21,652 nucleotides of DNA from Prevotella sp. UBA7594. GTDB taxonomy: Bacteria > Bacteroidota > Bacteroidia > Bacteroidales > Bacteroidaceae. Position numbers and translations under genes: made by a program. The notes beneath the pieces are model-generated. The model was not told where the DNA came from. It searched no databases and saw only the letters and a program-made list of their open reading frames with translations. Below are positions 16,758-21,652 of this stretch, piece by piece. Where the stretch lies: contig DLKG01000073.1 in assembly GCA_002490315.1 (NCBI GenBank), forward strand, positions 1 to 21,652, given 5' to 3'. Numbering within the stretch: the stretch's first letter is position 1; the number at the start of each line of letters is the position of its first letter.

Positions 16758-18467
16758 TTACTTGTTGAGATATTTCTTTCCGCCGCGGATTACGAGTCCC
16801 TTGGCGTCGGCATTGACGCGCTGGCCTGCGACGTTGTAGGTGTTGCCCTCAGCGTCAACCTTCACCGTGACATTGTTGATGTCGGTAGGTGTGGCGTCGC
16901 CCTGAAGAAGCTCGATGGGGAACGTTGACTTCACGCCGCTCACACCTTCCACGTAGAGGCTGCACTTGCGTCCGTTCACGCCCGCAGGCAGAGGCTCACA
17001 CTTGAACGTAGCAAGCACCACCTCGTAGCTGGCGTAGCTATCCGTGTCGATAGACACGCTCTTCACCCAGCTCGGCATACCCTTCACCTCGTAGTTGGCG
17101 TTGCCGTCGGCGTCATACCAGTCGCCGTTCACCTTGAGCATAGCTCCGGGATAAACGTCCGACTTCTCCACGATGGTCTCGCCCGTGTTGCCGTCGTCCG
17201 ACATCTTCACGATGCCGTAGTTCTGATTCTCGCCGTAGTAGACGGGGTTGACATAGTCGAACTTGCCGGTGAATGTCACTTTCAGCATAGTCGGCTGAGA
17301 GCCGTAGAGGTCGAAGTACTGCGGCTGGTTGTTGGCGTCCTTCCAGATGCCGATGGCCGAATCGGAATTGCCATACCATTTCGGAAGGATGCTTGCCTCG
17401 AAACCGCAGTCGATGCCCTCGCCGTCAAGACCGTAGACAACTACGTAGAAGGGCTGGTCTATTACAAAAGGCTCAGCCTTGCCCTCGGCGTTCTTCTTCG
17501 TGAACACCACGTTGAAGGCATTGTAGGACGTAAGCTCGTCATAGTCGAGACTGCCGACGTCGAGCACCTCAGGCTCTGTGGCTGTCAGTTCGTAGAGAAT
17601 CTTGTCGCCCGGGATGCGCTGTCCGTTCACTTCCATCACGTCGTGAATCTGCATCTTTATCTCCTTGCCCTTGGCAATGGGGTAATAGCCCTGCGAAATT
17701 GCGGGCAGGTAGATGTCCTCTACGTAGAGGGGAGCCATGGGCTTCTCGAAGTACTGATAGACACCCGTAGCTGTGTACGTCTGCTTACCGGTGTACGTGC
17801 CGGAGCCGTAGGTGTAGTGATTGTCCATACCTCCGAAGTAGACCTCGCTTACGTGGTCGTCGGTGTAGGACAGCGGCTGTATGCGACGGTTGGCGACGTC
17901 GATGCCTGAGAACACCTGTGGGTAATATCTCATGAAGGCAAGGGAGTTCTCCTGAGTGTTGGGAGCCCAGTATGGATTCTCCTCGCCGAGGGTGAAGGAG
18001 TCGGTGGTCCATGTGAGGGTCGGGATAACGTTGCCACCGTCGAAGGTCATCTTGATATGGAAGTTGCCGTCAGCGTCGGTGTAGTAAGAGTCTCCAGATT
18101 CTCCGGTGCGGTCGTAGGACGTGCACTCGTCATACCAGTTGTAAATATTCTGATGCCAGAATGTCTGCCCACCTGTCGTCACCTTCTTGAAATTCAGGTC
18201 AGTAGCGCCAGGGACGACCATGTACACAGGACCCCATATCTCTCCCTTCTTGTCGGAAGAGAGGAAGAGTGAGCCTTCAGGACGAAGGTAATAATTCTCC
18301 TTGTCCTTTGTGTCAGCCTTGGCGACTTTCTTTGCCTGCGTCGAGGGAGACGTCATGAGCTTCGCGCCAAACTTACGGGCACTAAACGGGATGCCTTCAG
18401 CAAAGGGCTGGGCTGAAACTGCCACTGCCGCCAATGCCAAAGCGCCGGTGAGTAAAGATTTTTTCAT
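16758..18467 (-). CDS. secreted protein of unknown function with Bacteroidales C-terminal motif
   Basis: The 569-residue product has a clear signal peptide (MKKSLLTGALALAAVAVSAQ, cleavage after AQ likely). The mature part is rich in aromatic residues, D and G, with many predicted beta strands and no catalytic motif I can name. The last 40 residues (VTVKVDAEGNTYNVAGQRV, then GLVIRGGKKYLNK) match the C-terminal motif of the next gene downstream. That motif is frequent in secreted Bacteroidales proteins and resembles the end of type IX sorting domains, but it is shorter. The start is fixed by the signal peptide and an upstream promoter with exact boxes. I do not recognise the core domain; extracellular or surface location is inferred. 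Confidence 0.75.
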   Translation of the reverse strand: MKKSLLTGALALAAVAVSAQPFAEGIPFSARKFGAKLMTSPSTQAKKVAKADTKDKENYYLRPEGSLFLSSDKKGEIWGPVYMVVPGATDLNFKKVTTGGQTFWHQNIYNWYDECTSYDRTGESGDSYYTDADGNFHIKMTFDGGNVIPTLTWTTDSFTLGEENPYWAPNTQENSLAFMRYYPQVFSGIDVANRRIQPLSYTDDHVSEVYFGGMDNHYTYGSGTYTGKQTYTATGVYQYFEKPMAPLYVEDIYLPAISQGYYPIAKGKEIKMQIHDVMEVNGQRIPGDKILYELTATEPEVLDVGSLDYDELTSYNAFNVVFTKKNAEGKAEPFVIDQPFYVVVYGLDGEGIDCGFEASILPKWYGNSDSAIGIWKDANNQPQYFDLYGSQPTMLKVTFTGKFDYVNPVYYGENQNYGIVKMSDDGNTGETIVEKSDVYPGAMLKVNGDWYDADGNANYEVKGMPSWVKSVSIDTDSYASYEVVLATFKCEPLPAGVNGRKCSLYVEGVSGVKSTFPIELLQGDATPTDINNVTVKVDAEGNTYNVAGQRVNADAKGLVIRGGKKYLNK

Positions 18468-18510
18468 GTCTGGATATTTGAATTTATAATTAATTTACAC
18501 GATTACTTTG

Positions 18511-18542
18511 CAAATTTACATATTATGTGCTGTTTTACCAAA
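18511..18542 (-). promoter_or_regulatory. Bacteroidetes-type promoter of the 569-residue secreted protein
   Basis: On the minus strand TTTG (18539-18542) precedes TAAATTTG plus C (18511-18518) by 20 bases. Both boxes match the consensus, and the ATG lies about 44 bases downstream of the -7 box. Confidence 0.75.
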
Positions 18543-18735
18543 CAAAACTAACATATTTTTATTTTTCCCCTCATTTTTTATACACAAAACATACATGAAT
18601 AGCCAAATCCGAACGTAAATACGCTGTTTTTTGCTGCGAGGAAAGCATTTTTGTCTTTTTGCTTACACATTGACACGCTACGCATTTTTTTACTTACTAC
18701 AATTCTTAACGTCAGTTAAAAACACTTCGATTTCG

Positions 18736-18801
18736 CTAAAGTGCCACTTTACAAAAGCTAAAGCGCCACTTCAGAATGACTAAAGCGCCACTTCAGAAGA
18801 G
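18736..18801. repeat. three tandem 22-bp dyad repeats
   Basis: Units at 18736, 18758 and 18780 are spaced exactly 22 bases apart. Each contains a 17-bp imperfect palindrome; the first, CTAAAGTGCCACTTTAC, is symmetric except at its ends, and the other two have the form CTAAAGCGCCACTTCAG. They lie about 200 bases upstream of the secreted-protein promoter and about 90 bases past the groL terminator. The spacing puts all dyads on one face of the helix, as expected of an operator array. The remainder of the 18468-18954 gap is AT-rich and shows no gene. Confidence 0.7.
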
Positions 18802-18886
18802 CCGAAACGATGCTTTCATTTTGTCAAAAAGCCCAATTGGCAATGTCATAACACACAACATGCAGCGTACAAGCTTTATAATACGC

Positions 18887-18916
18887 AAAAAGGGGACGCG
18901 CACGATGCGCATCCCC
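18887..18916 (-). terminator. intrinsic terminator of groS-groL
   Basis: A 10-bp GC-rich stem (18892-18901 with 18907-18916, one G-U pair, loop 5) is followed on the minus strand by five T. It lies about 40 bases after the groL stop codon. Confidence 0.9.
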
Positions 18917-18954
18917 CTTCTTTTATTTTATAAGATTCAAATCATTTTGCCGAT

Positions 18955-20648
<1,694 letters not shown>

Positions 20649-20661
20649 ATTGAAAACATCT

Positions 20662-20733
20662 ACTATCAACTTGTCTACTCGTCAACTTGTCTACTCGTCA
20701 ACTTGTCTACTCGTCAACTATCAACTCGTCAAC
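20662..20733 (+). repeat. octamer array (ACTYGTCW units) between groS and groL
   Basis: The units ACTTGTCT and ACTCGTCA alternate for three 16-bp periods (20669-20716), flanked by 7-bp and degenerate copies. The array abuts the groS stop codon directly. The octamer TYGTCWAC is the same one found beside the lipoprotein gene at 2385-2532. In the groS-groL mRNA it reads as purine-rich GAGTAGAC/AAGTTGAC units. Confidence 0.88.
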
Positions 20734-21006
20734 TTACTTGTTAACCACAGCAAGCACATCGCTCTGACGCATGATGAGGTATTTCGTGCCCTCCACTTCA
20801 AGCTCCGTGCCTGAATATTTTCCATAGAGAACTTCATCGCCCTCTTTAAGAACCATTTCCTCATCCTTCGTGCCATGACCTACAGCGACGATTGTGCCGT
20901 GCTGCGGTTTCTCTTTTGCTGTGTCAGGAATGATGATTCCACCAACTTTTTCTTCTGCCTGTGCAGGAAGCACAAGCACTCTGTCTGCTAATGGTTTAAT
21001 GTTCAT
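20734..21006 (-). CDS. groS: co-chaperonin GroES (Hsp10)
   Basis: The 90-residue product is GroES, the heptameric lid of the GroEL cage. It begins [12 protein letters not shown]; the mobile loop that contacts GroEL is [17 protein letters not shown] (about 18-34). [14 protein letters not shown] and a terminal [12 protein letters not shown] complete the fold. The frame continues 34 codons upstream, but that part resembles nothing and overlaps the promoter, so the start is 21006. It is the first gene of the groS-groL unit. No HrcA-type CIRCE element is seen; a candidate sigma-54 promoter lies about 50 bases upstream. Confidence 0.98.
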   Translation of the reverse strand: MNIKPLADRVLVLPAQAEEKVGGIIIPDTAKEKPQHGTIVAVGHGTKDEEMVLKEGDEVLYGKYSGTELEVEGTKYLIMRQSDVLAVVNK

Positions 21007-21052
21007 AATTCTTATATTTTTAGTTGTTTTTATTCGTTCTTCGCTTATCATA

Positions 21053-21070
21053 TAGCTAAAAGCGTGCCAA
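21053..21070 (-). promoter_or_regulatory. candidate sigma-54 promoter of groS
   Basis: On the minus strand TTGGCACGCTTTTAGCT carries TGGCACG and TAGCT in the layout of the -24/-12 consensus (TGGCACG-N4-TTGCW), with one mismatch in the -12 part. The invariant GG (21067-21068) and GC (21055-21056) are exactly 10 bases apart, as RpoN requires. Initiation near 21043 would give a leader of about 37 bases. Confidence 0.5.
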
Positions 21071-21086
21071 AAAAGCATCATGGCAC
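21064..21086. promoter_or_regulatory. inverted repeat overlapping the groS promoter
   Basis: GTGCCA (21064-21069) and TGGCAC (21081-21086) are perfect inverted copies 11 bases apart. One arm contains the -24 element. It could be an operator, but the arm orientation and spacing do not match CIRCE. Confidence 0.35.
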
Positions 21087-21317
21087 TCGCGTATGACATT
21101 TTTGACACTGCCGACCGACAATTTTGTCAACGTAGCGGATGACGCCCCTACTGCCAACATGCAAATTCTTGCATGTGCTTGCTGGGCTTTCAACCCGCAT
21201 CGTTTGCCTTTTGAAACACCCTCTACAACGATTTTGAAGCAAAACGCCTTACGCTCGGCCTGCCCGTTTTTTATTAAATCCAAAACTTCAGTAATTTGAT
21301 TATGTATAACGGGTGCT

Positions 21318-21338
21318 GCGGAGGCCGGAGACCTCCGC
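21318..21338. other. GC-rich hairpin in the groS-divergent intergenic region
   Basis: A perfect 7-bp stem GCGGAGG/CCTCCGC (21318-21324 with 21332-21338, loop 7) sits in otherwise AT-rich DNA. Neither strand has a following T-run, so it is not a standard terminator. The surrounding 21087-21390 stretch holds no gene I would defend. Confidence 0.45.
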
Positions 21339-21392
21339 CACGGATGAAGTTGCAACTTTCTATTTTTCCTTAGGCTGGCATAATAGCAAATC

Positions 21393-21499
21393 AATGTCAA
21401 AAAACATGTATTCATGCCAAAAAAAACATGTCTTCATGTCAAAAAATAATATTTTCATGTCTTCATGTCAAAAATAATCATGTTTTCATGTCAAAAAAA
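21393..21499 (+). repeat. array of TTCATGTCAAAAA-type repeats
   Basis: ATGTC/ATGCC followed by an A-run, mostly preceded by TTC, recurs with ATG at 21394, 21414, 21436, 21457 (A-run missing), 21465 and 21488. Most intervals are 20-23 bases, about two helical turns. The phased A-tracts should bend the DNA. It lies 75-180 bases upstream of the -7 box of the plus-strand gene at the edge. Confidence 0.75.
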
Positions 21500-21574
21500 C
21501 GCAATAATGTAAACATTCACGACAAGCAAAAACAAAAAATCGCCTATACCTTATTATATTATAATGTTTTTACG

Positions 21575-21582
21575 TAATTTTG
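21575..21582 (+). promoter_or_regulatory. candidate -7 box of the plus-strand edge gene
   Basis: TAATTTTG matches TAnnTTTG exactly and lies 55 bases before the ATG at 21638. The region where a -33 TTTG would be expected reads TTATTATATT, so the upstream element is poor. Confidence 0.5.
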
Positions 21583-21637
21583 TAAGCAAAAAGGAAACAA
21601 CAAACACAATCAATAAGAAAAAGACATTTATAAAACA

Positions 21638-21652
21638 ATGAGCTATAATAAA
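21638..21652 (+). CDS. 5' fragment of a plus-strand gene
   Basis: The last 15 bases read ATG followed by four codons (MSYNK) with no stop. The start is divergent from groS, follows a -7 box with a roughly 50-base leader, and is preceded by an A-rich sequence typical of Bacteroidetes starts. Five residues are too few to identify a product. Confidence 0.45.

Noticed and set aside
20662..20733. CRISPR array
   Set aside because: The units are 7-8 bases with no unique spacers and no cas genes nearby.
21064..21086. CIRCE (HrcA) operator for groS
   Set aside because: CIRCE is TTAGCACTC-N9-GAGTGCTAA; here the arms are shorter, in the opposite sense and 11 bases apart.
21056..21415. Minus-strand open frame of 119 codons upstream of groS
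   Set aside because: It overlaps the groS promoter region, has no promoter or recognisable domain and includes the GC-rich hairpin. I treat it as a chance open frame, although a degenerate repeat or small conserved gene cannot be excluded.

Overview
The window looks like core chromosome of a Bacteroidales bacterium, most probably Prevotella or a close relative. Four things point there. It carries a full-length sprA (type IX secretion/gliding translocon). Several genes have Bacteroidetes-type promoters (-33 TTTG, -7 TAnnTTTG). Start regions are AT-rich and lack a clear Shine-Dalgarno. Two secreted proteins end in the short Bacteroidales C-terminal motif (Y-N-x-x-G-Q-R-V ... G-K-K). The genus is an inference; no rRNA or other marker is present.

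Layout: all complete genes lie on the minus strand, so transcription runs from high to low coordinates. From the right: groS and groL (20734-21006, 18955-20583); a 487-base gap with a terminator and three dyad repeats; a secreted protein of unknown function (16758-18467); a larger secreted multidomain adhesin-like protein (13585-16644); rpsO (13182-13451); typA/bipA (11221-13023); ruvA (10440-11054); the giant sprA (2622-10361); a small predicted lipoprotein (1571-2260); and an Rpn-family PD-(D/E)XK nuclease (419-1387). At the far right edge only the first five codons of a divergent plus-strand gene are visible.

How the genes relate: sprA encodes the outer-membrane channel of the type IX secretion system. 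The two secreted proteins share a C-terminal motif that could make them substrates of such a system, although they are not adjacent to sprA and the motif is shorter than the classical sorting domain. groS/groL, rpsO, typA and ruvA are housekeeping genes for protein folding, translation and Holliday-junction processing. Intrinsic terminators or strong hairpins separate most units.

The coding part holds no obviously new multi-gene system. The most interesting material is between genes: a family of 8-bp repeats (TYGTCWAC) found as an inverted pair beside the lipoprotein gene and as a tandem array abutting the groS stop codon; a 7-bp array in the groL leader; a candidate sigma-54 promoter for groS; three 22-bp-spaced dyads upstream of a secreted protein; a duplicated promoter in front of typA; and a phased ATGTC/A-tract array in the groS-divergent intergenic region.
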